Positions 31,088 to 41,856 of a stretch of DNA of 64,000 nucleotides are shown here, piece by piece. Origin of the DNA: Pantoea sp. RIT-PI-b (GTDB taxonomy: Bacteria > Pseudomonadota > Gammaproteobacteria > Enterobacterales > Enterobacteriaceae); NCBI RefSeq assembly GCF_001187905.1, contig NZ_LGIS01000012.1, positions 558,001 through 622,000 of the forward strand. Reading direction: 5' to 3'. The position numbers and the translations under genes are program-made. The notes below the pieces were generated by a model. The model saw only the letters and a program-made list of their open reading frames with translations, did not search any database and was not told where the DNA came from. How positions within the stretch are numbered: the first letter of the stretch is position 1; each line of letters opens with the position of its first letter.

Positions 31088-32173
31088 ATGACGCAGGTTT
31101 ATAATTTTAGCTCTGGCCCGGCTATGCTGCCGGTAGAAGTGCTCCGTCGCGCAGAACAAGAACTGACAAACTGGCACGGGTTAGGCACCTCGGTGATGGA
31201 GATCAGTCACCGCAGCAAAGAGTTTATTGCGGTTGCGGAAGCGGCAGAACAAGATTTTCGCGATCTGCTGAAGATCCCAGCCAACTACAAAGTTTTGTTC
31301 TGCCACGGCGGTGCCCGCGCGCAGTTCGCTGCTATTCCCGGTAACTTATTGGGTGAGGCTAAAACGGCAGATTATATAGATGGTGGTTACTGGGCTCATA
31401 GCGCCATCAAGGAAGCCGAAAAATTCTGCTCACCTAAGACCATTAATGTAAAAACCACGCGTGATGGTAAGCGTGCTTTATTACCTATGCGTGAATGGCA
31501 GTTGAGCGACGATGCAGCTTATGTCCACTTCTGTCCGAATGAAACTATTGACGGTATTGCCATTGATGAAGAGCCGGATTTTGGCAATAAGGTTGTGGTT
31601 GCGGATCTCTCCTCTACTATTTTGTCGCGTCCGATTGATATCAATCGCTATGGCGTAATCTATGCTGGCGCGCAAAAAAATATTGGACCAGCGGGTTTAA
31701 CGCTGGTGGTTGTGCGTGAAGATTTGCTGGGTAAAGCGCAGCGTTATGTGCCATCTATTCTTGATTACAAAGTGTTGGCAGAAAACGAATCGATGTTTAA
31801 CACCCCGCCGACTTTCGCCTGGTATCTCTCTGGTCTGGTATTCAAATGGCTGAAAGAGAAGGGCGGCGTTGCTGAGATGGATAAGCTGAATCAGGCCAAA
31901 GCCGATTTGTTGTACGGTGTGATTGATAATAGCGCGTTTTATCGTAACGATGTAGCGACCGAAAACCGTTCTCGTATGAATGTGCCATTCCAGTTGGCGG
32001 ATTCAGCGTTGGATAAAGTGTTCCTTGATGAGTCCCTCAACGCGGGCCTGCACGCACTGAAAGGCCACCGCGTGGTTGGCGGTATGCGTGCATCAATCTA
32101 CAATGCGATGCCGCTGGAAGGCGTCAAAACACTAACTGAGTTTATGGTTGATTTCGAACGTCGCCACGGTTAA
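31088..32173 (+). CDS. serC: Phosphoserine aminotransferase
   Basis: PLP enzyme converting 3-phosphohydroxypyruvate to phosphoserine (serine synthesis), and also acting in pyridoxal phosphate synthesis. The 361-residue protein starts [19 protein letters not shown]. It contains [28 protein letters not shown] and the PLP-lysine region [36 protein letters not shown] and [19 protein letters not shown] complete the fold. GAGGGG precedes the ATG. It is transcribed with aroA, 81 bases downstream, as in E. coli, linking serine and vitamin B6 supply with the shikimate pathway. Confidence 0.98.
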   Translation: MTQVYNFSSGPAMLPVEVLRRAEQELTNWHGLGTSVMEISHRSKEFIAVAEAAEQDFRDLLKIPANYKVLFCHGGARAQFAAIPGNLLGEAKTADYIDGGYWAHSAIKEAEKFCSPKTINVKTTRDGKRALLPMREWQLSDDAAYVHFCPNETIDGIAIDEEPDFGNKVVVADLSSTILSRPIDINRYGVIYAGAQKNIGPAGLTLVVVREDLLGKAQRYVPSILDYKVLAENESMFNTPPTFAWYLSGLVFKWLKEKGGVAEMDKLNQAKADLLYGVIDNSAFYRNDVATENRSRMNVPFQLADSALDKVFLDESLNAGLHALKGHRVVGGMRASIYNAMPLEGVKTLTEFMVDFERRHG

Positions 32174-32186
32174 CGACTTTTTTCAT

Positions 32187-32229
32187 GCCAGCCTGTCTGG
32201 TATCAGACCCCGTCATATGATGGGGTTTC
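32187..32229 (+). promoter_or_regulatory. serC-aroA intercistronic hairpins (attenuator-like)
   Basis: ACCCCGTCAT (32207-32216) is complementary to ATGATGGGGT (32217-32226) with one G-T pair, followed by TTTCGTATTTTC. A smaller stem, CCAG/CTGG, precedes it. Partial termination here would reduce aroA relative to serC. The T run is short, so this is tentative. Confidence 0.45.
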
Positions 32230-32254
32230 GTATTTTCTGGAGATTTAGTTTCAC

Positions 32255-33541
32255 ATGCAGGACTCCCTGACTCTACAACCGATTGCCCACGTTGACGGCA
32301 CGGTAAACCTACCGGGTTCAAAAAGCGTCTCGAACCGCGCACTATTGCTGGCCGCGCTGGCAAACGGCACTACGCGTTTAACTAACTTACTTGATAGCGA
32401 TGACGTTAAACACATGCTGAACGCGCTAAAAGCGCTGGGTGTCAGCTTCACGCTCTCTGCCGATCGCACTGTATGCGAAGTGGTGGGTAACGCGGGGCCT
32501 TTGCGTGCTGAACAACCCCTCGAATTATTCCTTGGTAATGCTGGTACAGCGATGCGCCCATTGGCTGCTGCGCTCTGTTTGGGCCAACAATCAATCGTCC
32601 TGACGGGCGAGCCGCGCATGAAAGAACGCCCAATCGGTCATCTGGTTGATGCACTGCGTCAAGGCGGAGCCAACATCGATTATCTGGAGCAGACTGATTA
32701 TCCGCCAGTGCGTCTCAATGGTGGCTTTGTGGGTGGTGAAGTTAGCGTAGATGGCAGCGTTTCGAGTCAGTTTCTCACTGCATTGCTGATGACCGCGCCG
32801 CTGGCGCAGCAAGATACAGTTATTACTATTAAGGGCGACCTGGTTTCCAAGCCTTATATTGATATCACGCTGCACCTGATGCGTAGCTTCGGCGTCGAAG
32901 TTGATAACCAGAATTACCAGCGATTTGTGGTAAAAGGACAGCAACAGTACCAGTCTCCGGGTGATTATCTGGTGGAAGGTGATGCGTCCTCCGCCTCGTA
33001 CTTCCTCGCTGCGGCAGCCATCAAAGGTGGTACGGTGCGCGTAACCGGTATTGGTCGCAACAGCGTTCAGGGCGACATCCATTTTGCTGATGTGTTGGAA
33101 AAGATGGGCGCGGTGATTGAGTGGGGCGATGACTACATTTCTTGTACGCGTGGTTCGCTTACTGCCATTGATATGGATATGAATCATATTCCCGATGCGG
33201 CGATGACGATTGCCACGACAGCGCTGTTTGCACAAGGCACCACGCTGATGCGTAACATCTATAACTGGCGCGTAAAAGAGACCGATCGTCTTGCCGCCAT
33301 GGCGACTGAATTGCGCAAAGTTGGTGCTGAAGTTGAAGAAGGGCATGATTTTATTCGTGTCACACCACCGGCGAAACTGCAACACGCAGATATTGGCACC
33401 TACAACGATCACCGCATGGCGATGTGTTTTGCGCTGGTGGCGCTTTCCGATACGCCAGTAACGATCCTTGACCCCGGCTGTACCGCGAAAACCTTCCCAA
33501 GCTACTTCGAGCAATTGGCGAAAATTAGCAGCACGTCCTGA
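32255..33541 (+). CDS. aroA: 3-phosphoshikimate 1-carboxyvinyltransferase (EPSP synthase)
   Basis: Sixth step of the shikimate pathway: joins shikimate-3-phosphate with phosphoenolpyruvate. The 428 residues show the class I (glyphosate-sensitive type) signatures [18 protein letters not shown] (Lys22 region) and [19 protein letters not shown] (with the Gly96 and Pro101 equivalents intact). [46 protein letters not shown] and DHRMAMCF follow. Length is close to E. coli (427). The start at 32255 ([12 protein letters not shown]) aligns with E. coli. It lies in the serC-aroA operon and ends at a strong terminator. Confidence 0.98.
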   Translation: MQDSLTLQPIAHVDGTVNLPGSKSVSNRALLLAALANGTTRLTNLLDSDDVKHMLNALKALGVSFTLSADRTVCEVVGNAGPLRAEQPLELFLGNAGTAMRPLAAALCLGQQSIVLTGEPRMKERPIGHLVDALRQGGANIDYLEQTDYPPVRLNGGFVGGEVSVDGSVSSQFLTALLMTAPLAQQDTVITIKGDLVSKPYIDITLHLMRSFGVEVDNQNYQRFVVKGQQQYQSPGDYLVEGDASSASYFLAAAAIKGGTVRVTGIGRNSVQGDIHFADVLEKMGAVIEWGDDYISCTRGSLTAIDMDMNHIPDAAMTIATTALFAQGTTLMRNIYNWRVKETDRLAAMATELRKVGAEVEEGHDFIRVTPPAKLQHADIGTYNDHRMAMCFALVALSDTPVTILDPGCTAKTFPSYFEQLAKISSTS

Positions 33542-33546
33542 TCTTC

Positions 33547-33574
33547 TAACCCGGTGCGCTGCGCCGGGTTTCTT
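33547..33574 (+). terminator. Intrinsic terminator after aroA
   Basis: AACCCGGTGC (33548-33557) pairs with GCGCCGGGTT (33561-33570) with one T-G pair and a GCT loop, followed by TCTTT. It lies seven bases past the aroA stop. Confidence 0.75.
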
Positions 33575-33649
33575 TGCTAACTTTTGGCCTTATCAGGCGG
33601 AAATTCTTCTGAATCTGTCTATATTTCTAGCGCTGTCTACGCTAAAGGG

Positions 33650-33678
33650 TAACCAACCTGATGCGGGCAGCGTATAAT
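33650..33678 (+). promoter_or_regulatory. Candidate cmk promoter
   Basis: A perfect TATAAT lies at 33673-33678, about 62 bases before the cmk ATG. The hexamer 17 bases upstream (TAACCA, 33650-33655) is a poor -35. The E. coli gene ycaL between aroA and cmk is absent here, so cmk needs a promoter in this gap. Confidence 0.4.
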
Positions 33679-33739
33679 GCCGCGCATTCCAGGCGGCCTG
33701 GAAGGGCTGAAAATAAGCACGCAGCAACAGGAGAGAACA

Positions 33740-34420
33740 ATGACGGCAATCGCCCCGGTTATTACCATTGATGGGCCAAGTGGCGCGGGTAAAGGGACTT
33801 TATGTAAAGCGATGGCGGAGTCGTTGCAGTGGCACTTACTGGATTCTGGCGCTATTTATCGCGTTTTAGCATTGGCCGCACTTCATCATCAGGTGGATAT
33901 TGAATCCGAAGAAGCATTAGTGCCGATGGCGGCACACCTCGATGTGCGTTTTTTGTCGGTTGAGGGTGAAATGCAGGTGGTACTGGAAGGTGAAGACGTT
34001 ACCGGTGAAATCCGCACGCAAGAAGTGAGCAACACCGCATCACGCGTTGCTGCTTTTCCGCGAGTGCGCGAGGCATTACTGCGACGCCAGCGCGCCTTCC
34101 GCGAAGAACCCGGTTTAATCGCCGATGGACGTGACATGGGGACAGTAGTTTTCCCTGACGCGCCAGTAAAAATTTTCCTCGACGCTAGCTCGGAAGAGCG
34201 GGCGCATCGCCGTATGCTACAGTTGCAGGAGAAGGGCTTTAATGTTAACTTTGATCGCCTTTTATCCGAGATAAAGGAACGTGATGACCGCGATCGTAAT
34301 CGTGCCATTGCACCTTTAGTGCCTGCCACTGATGCTCTGGTACTGGACTCAACCAGTATGTCTATTGAGCAAGTGATTGAAAAGGCGCTTGATTATGCCA
34401 GGCAAAAGCTGGGCATTTAA
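33740..34420 (+). CDS. cmk: Cytidylate kinase
   Basis: Phosphorylates CMP and dCMP to the diphosphates using ATP. The 226-residue protein has the P-loop [16 protein letters not shown] (residues ~11-26) and [13 protein letters not shown] for nucleotide binding. [30 protein letters not shown] contains the CMP-binding arginines, followed by the lid region RDDRDRNR. The start at 33740 ([15 protein letters not shown]), with AGGAG upstream, gives the family length; the frame extends 21 codons further upstream. It lies upstream of rpsA, as in E. coli, where rpsA transcription partly starts in or before cmk. Confidence 0.97.
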   Translation: MTAIAPVITIDGPSGAGKGTLCKAMAESLQWHLLDSGAIYRVLALAALHHQVDIESEEALVPMAAHLDVRFLSVEGEMQVVLEGEDVTGEIRTQEVSNTASRVAAFPRVREALLRRQRAFREEPGLIADGRDMGTVVFPDAPVKIFLDASSEERAHRRMLQLQEKGFNVNFDRLLSEIKERDDRDRNRAIAPLVPATDALVLDSTSMSIEQVIEKALDYARQKLGI

Positions 34421-34541
34421 TCTTTCGGCAATCGAATTGTTGTAACCTTGTACCAAGGACCCGGTGCTGGGCATGTGAAACAACCCCATCCGACAATGAC
34501 GTCAGGTGGACGTTAAATTGAAGAATCCTAAGATTATCAAT

Positions 34542-36218
34542 ATGACTGAATCTTTTGCTCAACTCTTTGAAGAGTCCCTGAAAGAAATCGAAACCCGTCC
34601 GGGTTCCATCGTTCGTGGCGTTGTTGTCTCTATCGACAAAGACGTAGTCCTGGTTGATGCGGGTCTGAAATCTGAATCTGCAATTCCTGCAGAGCAGTTC
34701 AAGAACGCAGCCGGCGAACTGGAAATCCAGGTAGGTGACGAAGTTGACGTTGCGCTGGACGCAGTAGAAGACGGCTTCGGTGAAACCCTGCTGTCCCGTG
34801 AGAAAGCTAAACGTCATGAAGCTTGGATCACGCTGGAAAAAGCTTACGAAGACGCTGAAACTGTTACCGGTGTTATTAACGGCAAAGTTAAAGGTGGCTT
34901 CACAGTTGAGCTGAACGGTATTCGTGCGTTCCTGCCAGGTTCACTGGTAGACGTTCGTCCGGTTCGCGATACTCTGCACCTGGAAGGCAAAGAGCTTGAA
35001 TTCAAAGTAATCAAGCTTGATCAGAAACGTAACAACGTCGTGGTTTCACGTCGTGCAGTTATTGAATCTGAGAACAGCGCTGAACGCGATCAGCTGCTGG
35101 AAAACCTGCAGGAAGGCATGGAAGTTAAAGGTATCGTTAAGAACCTCACTGACTACGGTGCATTCGTGGATCTGGGCGGCGTTGACGGCCTGCTGCACAT
35201 TACCGATATGGCTTGGAAACGCGTTAAGCATCCGAGCGAAATCGTCAACGTGGGCGACGAAATCACTGTTAAAGTGCTGAAGTTCGACCGCGAGCGTACC
35301 CGTGTATCTCTGGGCCTGAAACAACTGGGCGAAGATCCGTGGGTAGCTATCGCTAAGCGCTATCCGGAAGGCACCAAGCTGACCGGTCGTGTAACCAACC
35401 TGACTGATTACGGCTGCTTCGTAGAAATCGAAGAAGGCGTTGAAGGTCTGGTACACGTTTCTGAAATGGACTGGACCAACAAAAACATCCATCCGTCTAA
35501 AGTTGTTAACGTAGGCGACGTGGTTGAAGTAATGGTTCTGGACATCGACGAAGAGCGTCGTCGTATCTCCCTGGGTCTGAAGCAGTGCAAATCTAACCCA
35601 TGGCAGCTGTTCGCAGAGACCCACAACAAAGGCGATCGTGTTGAAGGTAAAATCAAGTCAATCACTGACTTCGGTATCTTCATCGGCCTGGACGGTGGCA
35701 TCGACGGTCTGGTTCACCTGTCTGACATCTCCTGGAACGCGACTGGCGAAGAAGCCGTTCGTGAGTACAAGAAAGGCGACGAAATCGCTGCCGTTGTACT
35801 TCAGGTTGATGCAGAGCGCGAGCGCATCTCTCTGGGTGTGAAGCAATTGGCTGAAGATCCATTCAACAACTACATCACCCTGAACAAGAAAGGCGCTATC
35901 GTGACTGGTAAAGTCACTGCAGTTGACGCGAAAGGTGCTACAGTAGAATTAGCTGACGGCGTAGAGGGTTACCTGCGCGCTTCTGAAGCTTCTCTGGACC
36001 GCATCGAAGACGCAACTCTGGTTCTGAGCGTTGGTGACGACGTTGAAGCTAAATTCACCGGCGTTGACCGTAAGAACCGCGTTGTGAGCCTGTCTGTTCG
36101 TGCTAAAGACCAGGCTGATGAGAAAGAAGCTATCAACACTGTTAACACCAAACAGGATGAAGGCAGCAACTTCTCTAGCGCAATGGCTGAAGCGTTCAAA
36201 GCGGCTAAAGGCGAGTAA
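34542..36218 (+). CDS. rpsA: 30S ribosomal protein S1
   Basis: S1 binds mRNA and docks it on the 30S subunit. The 558-residue protein is six consecutive S1/OB domains. The RNA-binding repeats are visible as [89 protein letters not shown] and [27 protein letters not shown]. The start at 34542 ([12 protein letters not shown]) matches E. coli and lacks a good Shine-Dalgarno sequence, as known for rpsA, whose leader folds into hairpins used for autoregulation. The 12 extra upstream codons in frame are leader. Codon use is strongly biased, as in highly expressed genes. ihfB follows 86 bases downstream. Confidence 0.98.
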   Translation: MTESFAQLFEESLKEIETRPGSIVRGVVVSIDKDVVLVDAGLKSESAIPAEQFKNAAGELEIQVGDEVDVALDAVEDGFGETLLSREKAKRHEAWITLEKAYEDAETVTGVINGKVKGGFTVELNGIRAFLPGSLVDVRPVRDTLHLEGKELEFKVIKLDQKRNNVVVSRRAVIESENSAERDQLLENLQEGMEVKGIVKNLTDYGAFVDLGGVDGLLHITDMAWKRVKHPSEIVNVGDEITVKVLKFDRERTRVSLGLKQLGEDPWVAIAKRYPEGTKLTGRVTNLTDYGCFVEIEEGVEGLVHVSEMDWTNKNIHPSKVVNVGDVVEVMVLDIDEERRRISLGLKQCKSNPWQLFAETHNKGDRVEGKIKSITDFGIFIGLDGGIDGLVHLSDISWNATGEEAVREYKKGDEIAAVVLQVDAERERISLGVKQLAEDPFNNYITLNKKGAIVTGKVTAVDAKGATVELADGVEGYLRASEASLDRIEDATLVLSVGDDVEAKFTGVDRKNRVVSLSVRAKDQADEKEAINTVNTKQDEGSNFSSAMAEAFKAAKGE

Positions 36219-36227
36219 TCGACCTAA

Positions 36228-36262
36228 GGCACCGGACGATGCAAGTCGTCCGGTTTCGGTAA
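36228..36262 (+). terminator. Stem-loop after rpsA
   Basis: ACCGGACGA (36231-36239) pairs with TCGTCCGGT (36246-36254) around a 6-base loop, followed by TTCGGT, a weak T run. Partial readthrough into ihfB would fit the E. coli arrangement. Confidence 0.55.
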
Positions 36263-36304
36263 AAGCTGTCATACCTTTCCAAATAAGGATTAACCGGAGG
36301 TTAC

Positions 36305-36589
36305 ATGACCAAGTCAGAACTGATTGAAAGACTTGCTGGACAGCATACTCATATTCCGGCGAAAGTCGTTGAGGATGCGGTCAAAGAGATGCTTGAGCAC
36401 ATGGCCACTACGTTGGCACAGGGCGAGCGCATTGAAATCCGGGGATTCGGCAGCTTTTCTTTGCATTACCGCGCACCACGAACGGGTCGTAACCCGAAAA
36501 CGGGTGATAAAGTGGATCTGGAAGGTAAATACGTTCCCCACTTTAAGCCGGGCAAAGAATTGCGTGACCGTGCGAATATTTACGGCTAA
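36305..36589 (+). CDS. ihfB: Integration host factor subunit beta
   Basis: With IhfA forms the DNA-bending heterodimer IHF, used in transcription, replication initiation and site-specific recombination. The 94-residue protein has the HU/IHF fold with the DNA-intercalating beta-arm [33 protein letters not shown], including the conserved Pro of the NPKTG turn. It is almost identical to E. coli IhfB, with the same length. CGGAGG lies ahead of the ATG. A strong terminator follows at 36606. Confidence 0.98.
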   Translation: MTKSELIERLAGQHTHIPAKVVEDAVKEMLEHMATTLAQGERIEIRGFGSFSLHYRAPRTGRNPKTGDKVDLEGKYVPHFKPGKELRDRANIYG

Positions 36590-36605
36590 GCCGTTACCGA
36601 ACGAT

Positions 36606-36638
36606 AAAAACGACACTCTTGAGTGTCGTTTTTTTTTG
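36606..36638 (+). terminator. Intrinsic terminator after ihfB
   Basis: AAAACGACACTC (36607-36618) pairs with GAGTGTCGTTTT (36621-36632), followed by further T to 36637. It is a textbook rho-independent terminator. Confidence 0.9.
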
Positions 36639-36794
36639 CTTAAATCTTCAGTATTGAGAGTCTGCCCTCAAAGCATTGCTACTTTAGCTGTAATACCGTT
36701 ATAAATTTCTGAATTCACCTCTGTATCCTAATTTTCCCGAGGAGCAATCTCTTCCTGTTAACCGCACAATCTTTCCCACTAAGGGAGAGTACCA

Positions 36795-39053
36795 ATGCGA
36801 ATAAGTTGGATTGTGCTGGCCAGAATGATGATTGTGTCAGCATTACCATTAGGCGTCCTGCCGCAAATACCCGAAACCAGCGTGATTGTGGCTATAGCAG
36901 GTTTTGCATTGCTATTAGGAGTAACGCCAAATGGCTTGCTGCGCATGATGGGTGTGGCTCTATTACTGTTATCCTGGGCGATGTTTGAGGCGCGGCACAT
37001 GGTCAATACAATCGAGTTATTGGCTGCCGCTCCCATAGAGGCGACTGTCCGTATTACAGAGGTTCGCGAAGAAAAGCAGCAACTGACGGCACAAATTTTG
37101 CGTGTTGGCGATCGTTATCAATTCCCTCCCGTATTTGTCACGCTCAACAACGCAGCGTTAATTCAATCATTCTGTTCCGGTCAACGCTGGAAAATGAAAC
37201 TTAAGTTGCGGCCTGTCCATGGAAGATTAAATGAAGGTGAGTTTGATATTCAGCGCTTTGCTATGTCTAATCATATGCCGCTGCAAGGGCGCATCATCGG
37301 CCAGCAGTCAGAATCGTTATCTTGTAGCTGGCGGACAGCCTTGATCAATTACCATTGGCCCGCATTTGCAACGCTTCAGCATCCCGGGATTATTCAGGCA
37401 CTGGCGTTTGGTATACGCACCAACATGACCGAAGAGCAGCGGCAACTGCTGCGAGAAACGGGTACTGCTCACTTAATGGCGATCTCAGGTATGCATATTG
37501 CGCTGGCCGCGAGCGTTGGGTGGCTACTGGCACGTGTTATTCAGGTAATTTTACCCGCCCATCTAATTGGTTATCTATTTCCGCTCATGGTGAGCGTGAT
37601 CACTGCGGCGACTTACACTTGGGTGTCAGGCAGTCACGCTCCGGCTCAGCGTGCGATAGTTGCGCTGATTCTATGGATCGGGATTCGCGCGGCCGGCTGG
37701 CAATTAACTGGCTGGCAAGTATGGACATTATGTATAGGCGGATTACTGGCGCTTGATCCGCTAACTGTATTATCCGAGAGTTTTTGGTTATCGGCACTTG
37801 CAGTCGCTATGTTGATCGTCTGGTATCAATGGTTTGCTTTACCGCCTCGTTTTCGCACGCAGCGTCGATGGCTGTTGCTCCAATTGCTGCATTTACAGCT
37901 CGGCATGATGATTCTGATGGCACCGTTACAAATTTTCCTGTTCCAGGGCTTAAGCCTTAGTGCGTTAGTGGCCAATTTGATGGCGGTACCGGTGGTGTCA
38001 TTCATCACCGTACCACTGATATTACTGGCAATGCTGCTGCCTGCGCCGGTTATATCAAGTGGATTATGGAGCCTGGCTGATCTTTCGATTACTACAGTGA
38101 TGAGTGGGCTGCAGTCGTTACCTGCAGGCTGGTGGGCATGGAGCGATACGCTCCCCGCTATTGTGCTGCTTTGGGTGGGAATGCTGCTTTGGCGTAGCGG
38201 GCTGGCACATCGCAGCGTAATGCCTTGCTTGAGTCTGGTCATCGCGATCATCGTCTGGCGCAATAATGCGCAACGTGATGATTGGCAGATAGACATGATT
38301 GATGTAGGACACGGTTTAGCCATTGCTATTACACAGGGTAAAGAAGTGGTGTTGTATGACGTCGGCCCAGCCTGGAAGCAGGATGATGCCGGTGCGCGCG
38401 TGCTTCTGCCATGGCTGCAATATCAAGGACGGAAGCTTCATTCACTGATACTGAGCCATAAACATCTTGATCACCGTGGTGGACTACACTCAGTGCTCAA
38501 CGCGAATCCAACAATAAAAGTTCGCAGTGCCTTGGGGGAAGAGGGGCACTTGCCCTGCCATCGTGGTCAAAAGTGGCAGTGGGGAAAATTGCAATTTACG
38601 GCGTTGTGGCCGCCGGCAAATCAAACGCAAGGGCAAAATAACGATTCGTGTGTTATTCACGTCGATGACGGTAAAATTAGTCTGCTGCTGACCGGTGATA
38701 TTGAGTTAGAAGCGGAGAGAAAAATCGTCGCACTCGAACATGATGCGCTGAAGGCAACATTTTTACAGGTCCCACATCACGGCAGTCGCACCTCTTCAGG
38801 TTCATTACTGTTACGTAATGTTGCAGGTCAGGCTGCACTTGCTTCACTGGCACATTATAACGCCTGGCGTATGCCGGCACCCGCGGTGGTAGAACGCTAT
38901 CGTCAACAGGGTTACAGGTGGTACGACACGGGGCAATCAGGGCAGATTCATATCGCTATCAGACAGGGGCATTGGCAAATTAAGGGCTTACGAGAGCAAA
39001 TAATGCCCCGCTGGTATCATCAGTGGTTTGGCGTCAAACGCGAATCCAGGTAG
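36795..39053 (+). CDS. ycaI: ComEC/Rec2-family DNA internalization protein YcaI
   Basis: Homologue of ComEC/Rec2, the inner-membrane channel that takes up single-stranded DNA in competent bacteria; its role in enterobacteria is unclear. The 752-residue protein has N-terminal helices and an OB-like DUF4131 region. The competence domain follows (AISGMHIALAASVGWL; GSHAPAQRAIVALILWIG). The C-terminal metallo-beta-lactamase-like domain has DVGHGLAIAI, LILSHKHLDHRGG, LLTGDIELEAE and VPHHGSRTSSG. Metal-ligand motifs are present in ComEC form (SHxxxDHxGG). AAGGGAG precedes the ATG. It starts the run ycaI-msbA-lpxK, with msbA 34 bases downstream, as in E. coli. Confidence 0.95.
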   Translation: MRISWIVLARMMIVSALPLGVLPQIPETSVIVAIAGFALLLGVTPNGLLRMMGVALLLLSWAMFEARHMVNTIELLAAAPIEATVRITEVREEKQQLTAQILRVGDRYQFPPVFVTLNNAALIQSFCSGQRWKMKLKLRPVHGRLNEGEFDIQRFAMSNHMPLQGRIIGQQSESLSCSWRTALINYHWPAFATLQHPGIIQALAFGIRTNMTEEQRQLLRETGTAHLMAISGMHIALAASVGWLLARVIQVILPAHLIGYLFPLMVSVITAATYTWVSGSHAPAQRAIVALILWIGIRAAGWQLTGWQVWTLCIGGLLALDPLTVLSESFWLSALAVAMLIVWYQWFALPPRFRTQRRWLLLQLLHLQLGMMILMAPLQIFLFQGLSLSALVANLMAVPVVSFITVPLILLAMLLPAPVISSGLWSLADLSITTVMSGLQSLPAGWWAWSDTLPAIVLLWVGMLLWRSGLAHRSVMPCLSLVIAIIVWRNNAQRDDWQIDMIDVGHGLAIAITQGKEVVLYDVGPAWKQDDAGARVLLPWLQYQGRKLHSLILSHKHLDHRGGLHSVLNANPTIKVRSALGEEGHLPCHRGQKWQWGKLQFTALWPPANQTQGQNNDSCVIHVDDGKISLLLTGDIELEAERKIVALEHDALKATFLQVPHHGSRTSSGSLLLRNVAGQAALASLAHYNAWRMPAPAVVERYRQQGYRWYDTGQSGQIHIAIRQGHWQIKGLREQIMPRWYHQWFGVKRESR

Positions 39054-39087
39054 AATGAGCGGCTATTTCAAACAGCGTGAATAAATA

Positions 39088-40836
39088 ATGCATCAAGATA
39101 AAGATCTCTCAACGTGGCAGACATTCCGTCGACTCTGGCCGATGATTGCACCCCACAAGGCTGGCCTGTATGTGTCAGCGATAGCGCTGATTATCAATGC
39201 GGCAGGCGACACCCTGATGCTCTCTCTGTTGAAACCTTTACTGGATGATGGCTTCGGTAAAGCTGACAGATCCGTAATGCTGTGGATGCCACTGGTCGTT
39301 ATCGGCCTGATGCTGGTACGCGGCGTGACCAGTTATATTTCCAGTTATTGCATCTCATGGGTTTCCGGCAACGTGGTCATGAACATGCGTCGCCGTTTAT
39401 TCGGTCATATGATGGGAATGCCAGTCACCTTCTTTGATCAGCAATCTACCGGTACGCTTTTATCACGTATTACCTATGATTCTGAGCAGGTTGCCTCTTC
39501 CTCTTCAAGTGCACTGGTTACCGTCGTGCGTGAAGGCGCTTCGATCATTGGCCTGTTTATCATGATGTTCTATTACAGCTGGCAGTTGTCACTGATTCTC
39601 ATCGTGCTGGCTCCCATCGTTTCTTTTGCAATTCGCACCGTCTCAAAGCGTTTCCGCAGCATCAGTAAAAATATGCAAAACACCATGGGTCAGGTCACCA
39701 CTAGTGCTGAACAGATGCTGAAAGGGCATAAAGAGGTGCTGATCTTTGGTGGGCAAGATGTAGAAGCGAAGCGTTTTTCTCAGGTCAGCAACAGAATGCG
39801 TCAGCAAGGCATGAAGTTGGTGTCGGCTTCCTCCATCTCTGATCCGATTATTCAGCTAATCGCATCGCTGGCACTGGCTTTCGTACTTTATGCCGCCAGC
39901 TTCCCAAGCGTAATGGAGACGTTAACTGCCGGTACCATCACTGTCGTGTTCTCTTCCATGATCGCTTTGATGCGTCCACTGAAGTCACTGACCAACGTCA
40001 ATGCGCAGTTCCAGCGTGGTATGGCTGCTTGTCAGACGCTGTTCTCAATTCTCGACAGCGAGCAGGAAGTTGACAATGGCAAGCGTGAATTGGAACGCGC
40101 AAAAGGTGATGTTGAATTCCGCAATGTGACATTTACCTATCCTGGTCGTGATATTCCCGCGCTGCGTGATATCAATCTGTCGCTGCCTGCGGGTAAAACC
40201 GTAGCATTGGTAGGACGCTCAGGTTCCGGTAAATCTACAATGGCCAGCTTGTTAACGCGCTTTTATGACATTGATAGCGGTGAGATTCTGCTGGATGGTC
40301 ATGATTTGCGTGAATACACCCTACGTTCGTTGCGAAATCAGGTGGCATTGGTTTCTCAAAACGTGCACCTTTTCAACGACACCATTGCTAATAACATCGC
40401 CTATGCTCGTAACGGCCAATATACGCGTGAGCAAATCGAACAGGCTGCAACCATGGCGCACGCAATGGACTTTATCCAGAAAATGGATAATGGCCTCGAT
40501 ACGATCATTGGTGAGAACGGCGTACTGCTTTCTGGTGGACAGCGTCAACGTATTGCGATTGCGCGTGCGCTTCTGCGTGACTGCCCAATTTTGATTCTTG
40601 ATGAAGCGACTTCAGCGCTGGATACCGAATCAGAACGTGCCATTCAGGCTGCGCTGGATGAGTTGCAGAAAAACCGCACCTCATTGGTTATTGCGCACCG
40701 CCTGTCGACCATTGAAAAGGCCGATGAGATTGTTGTGGTTGAAGATGGGCGCATTGTAGAGCGCGGCACTCACACCGTTCTGCTGGAACAGAAGGGCGCG
40801 TATGCGCAACTTCATAAGATGCAGTTTGGTCAATGA
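39088..40836 (+). CDS. msbA: Lipid A export ATP-binding/permease protein MsbA
   Basis: Essential homodimeric ABC flippase that moves lipid A-core from the inner to the outer leaflet of the inner membrane. The 582 residues (same as E. coli) form six transmembrane helices (~1-330) and a nucleotide-binding domain. The latter has Walker [10 protein letters not shown] (near 376), Q-loop VSQNVHLF, signature LSGGQRQR, Walker [13 protein letters not shown] and the switch His in IAHRLST. The stop overlaps the lpxK start by four bases, coupling lipid A export with its 4'-phosphorylation. Confidence 0.98.
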   Translation: MHQDKDLSTWQTFRRLWPMIAPHKAGLYVSAIALIINAAGDTLMLSLLKPLLDDGFGKADRSVMLWMPLVVIGLMLVRGVTSYISSYCISWVSGNVVMNMRRRLFGHMMGMPVTFFDQQSTGTLLSRITYDSEQVASSSSSALVTVVREGASIIGLFIMMFYYSWQLSLILIVLAPIVSFAIRTVSKRFRSISKNMQNTMGQVTTSAEQMLKGHKEVLIFGGQDVEAKRFSQVSNRMRQQGMKLVSASSISDPIIQLIASLALAFVLYAASFPSVMETLTAGTITVVFSSMIALMRPLKSLTNVNAQFQRGMAACQTLFSILDSEQEVDNGKRELERAKGDVEFRNVTFTYPGRDIPALRDINLSLPAGKTVALVGRSGSGKSTMASLLTRFYDIDSGEILLDGHDLREYTLRSLRNQVALVSQNVHLFNDTIANNIAYARNGQYTREQIEQAATMAHAMDFIQKMDNGLDTIIGENGVLLSGGQRQRIAIARALLRDCPILILDEATSALDTESERAIQAALDELQKNRTSLVIAHRLSTIEKADEIVVVEDGRIVERGTHTVLLEQKGAYAQLHKMQFGQ

Positions 40837-41834
40837 TTGAACGCATCTGGAGCGGGCGATCGCCGTTATGGCTGCTGCTTTGGCCGCTAAGTTTGCTGTA
40901 TGGGGCGATCACCTGGCTGATTCGCCTTAGCTTTATACGCGGATGGCGTAAAAGCTGGCGTGCGCCTTGTCCGGTAGTTGTAGTGGGTAACCTTACCGCC
41001 GGCGGCAATGGTAAAACGCCAGTTGTGATTTGGCTGGTGCAGGCCCTGCAACAACGCGGATTACGTGTTGGCGTGGTATCGCGTGGTTACGGCGGTAAAG
41101 CCGAACGTTATCCCCTGCTCGTCACCGCTGAGACAGCAACGTCGCAAGCAGGCGATGAACCGGTGTTAATCGCACAGCGTACTCAGGTGCCGGTTGCGGT
41201 TGCGCCGCAGCGCCGTCTGGCGGTCGAAGGCTTACTTGCTGTGCACGACCTTGATGTGATCATCACTGACGATGGCCTGCAGCATTATGCATTACAGCGC
41301 GACCGCGAAATTGTGGTGGTGGATGGCATACGCCGTTTTGGCAATGGCTGGTGGTTACCGGCTGGACCGATGCGCGAGCGCGCTTCCCGTTTGCGTGAGG
41401 TCAACGCCGTAATCTTCAATGGTGGTGATACGCAAAGCAACGAAATTGCCATGACATTACAACCCGGGCTGGCTGTTAATCTGATTAGCGGCGCCACCGC
41501 CTCGCTGGAACAGCTGCCAGAAATTGTGGCGATGGCTGGTATTGGACATCCACCGCGCTTCTTCAATACCCTTAAACAGCAAGGCGTTAAGCCGGTGGCA
41601 GAAATTGCTTTCGCCGATCACCATGCTTATAGCGAAGACGAATTGCGTCGTTTGACTCAGGCAGAACAGTGCTTGCTGATGACGGAAAAAGATGCAGTGA
41701 AGTGCCGCAGCTTTGCTCGCCCCAATTGGTGGTATCTGCCAGTCGATGCGCATCTGCAAGGAGCGAGTGTGGCAACCCTGTTAGACGATATCACCCAACT
41801 CGGCCTCACCGCACGCGAAGCCCGTTCGCGCTAA
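40833..41834 (+). CDS. lpxK: Tetraacyldisaccharide 4'-kinase LpxK
   Basis: Phosphorylates the 4' position of the lipid A disaccharide to lipid IVA, at the inner face of the inner membrane. The 333-residue protein starts [24 protein letters not shown], an N-terminal membrane-associating helix. It has a Walker A-like [14 protein letters not shown] (near 50-63), [24 protein letters not shown] (Walker B-like, with the DDGLQH catalytic stretch) and [12 protein letters not shown]. The start overlaps the msbA stop (ATGA). E. coli LpxK has 328 residues. ycaQ follows 22 bases downstream. Confidence 0.97.
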   Translation: MIERIWSGRSPLWLLLWPLSLLYGAITWLIRLSFIRGWRKSWRAPCPVVVVGNLTAGGNGKTPVVIWLVQALQQRGLRVGVVSRGYGGKAERYPLLVTAETATSQAGDEPVLIAQRTQVPVAVAPQRRLAVEGLLAVHDLDVIITDDGLQHYALQRDREIVVVDGIRRFGNGWWLPAGPMRERASRLREVNAVIFNGGDTQSNEIAMTLQPGLAVNLISGATASLEQLPEIVAMAGIGHPPRFFNTLKQQGVKPVAEIAFADHHAYSEDELRRLTQAEQCLLMTEKDAVKCRSFARPNWWYLPVDAHLQGASVATLLDDITQLGLTAREARSR

Positions 41835-41856
41835 ACATCTGAAAGGGAATTAAGCC

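Noticed and set aside
32591..33514. 307-codon minus-strand frame inside aroA
   Set aside because: It is a shadow of the aroA coding sequence, whose product is unmistakable; composition is His/Arg/Asn-rich, as expected for antisense reading.
35046..35624. 192-codon minus-strand frame inside rpsA
   Set aside because: It is an antisense shadow caused by the strong codon bias of rpsA.
36795..39053. ycaI as evidence of natural competence
   Set aside because: ComEC homologues are universal in enterobacteria that are not naturally transformable under normal conditions, and no other competence genes are in the window.
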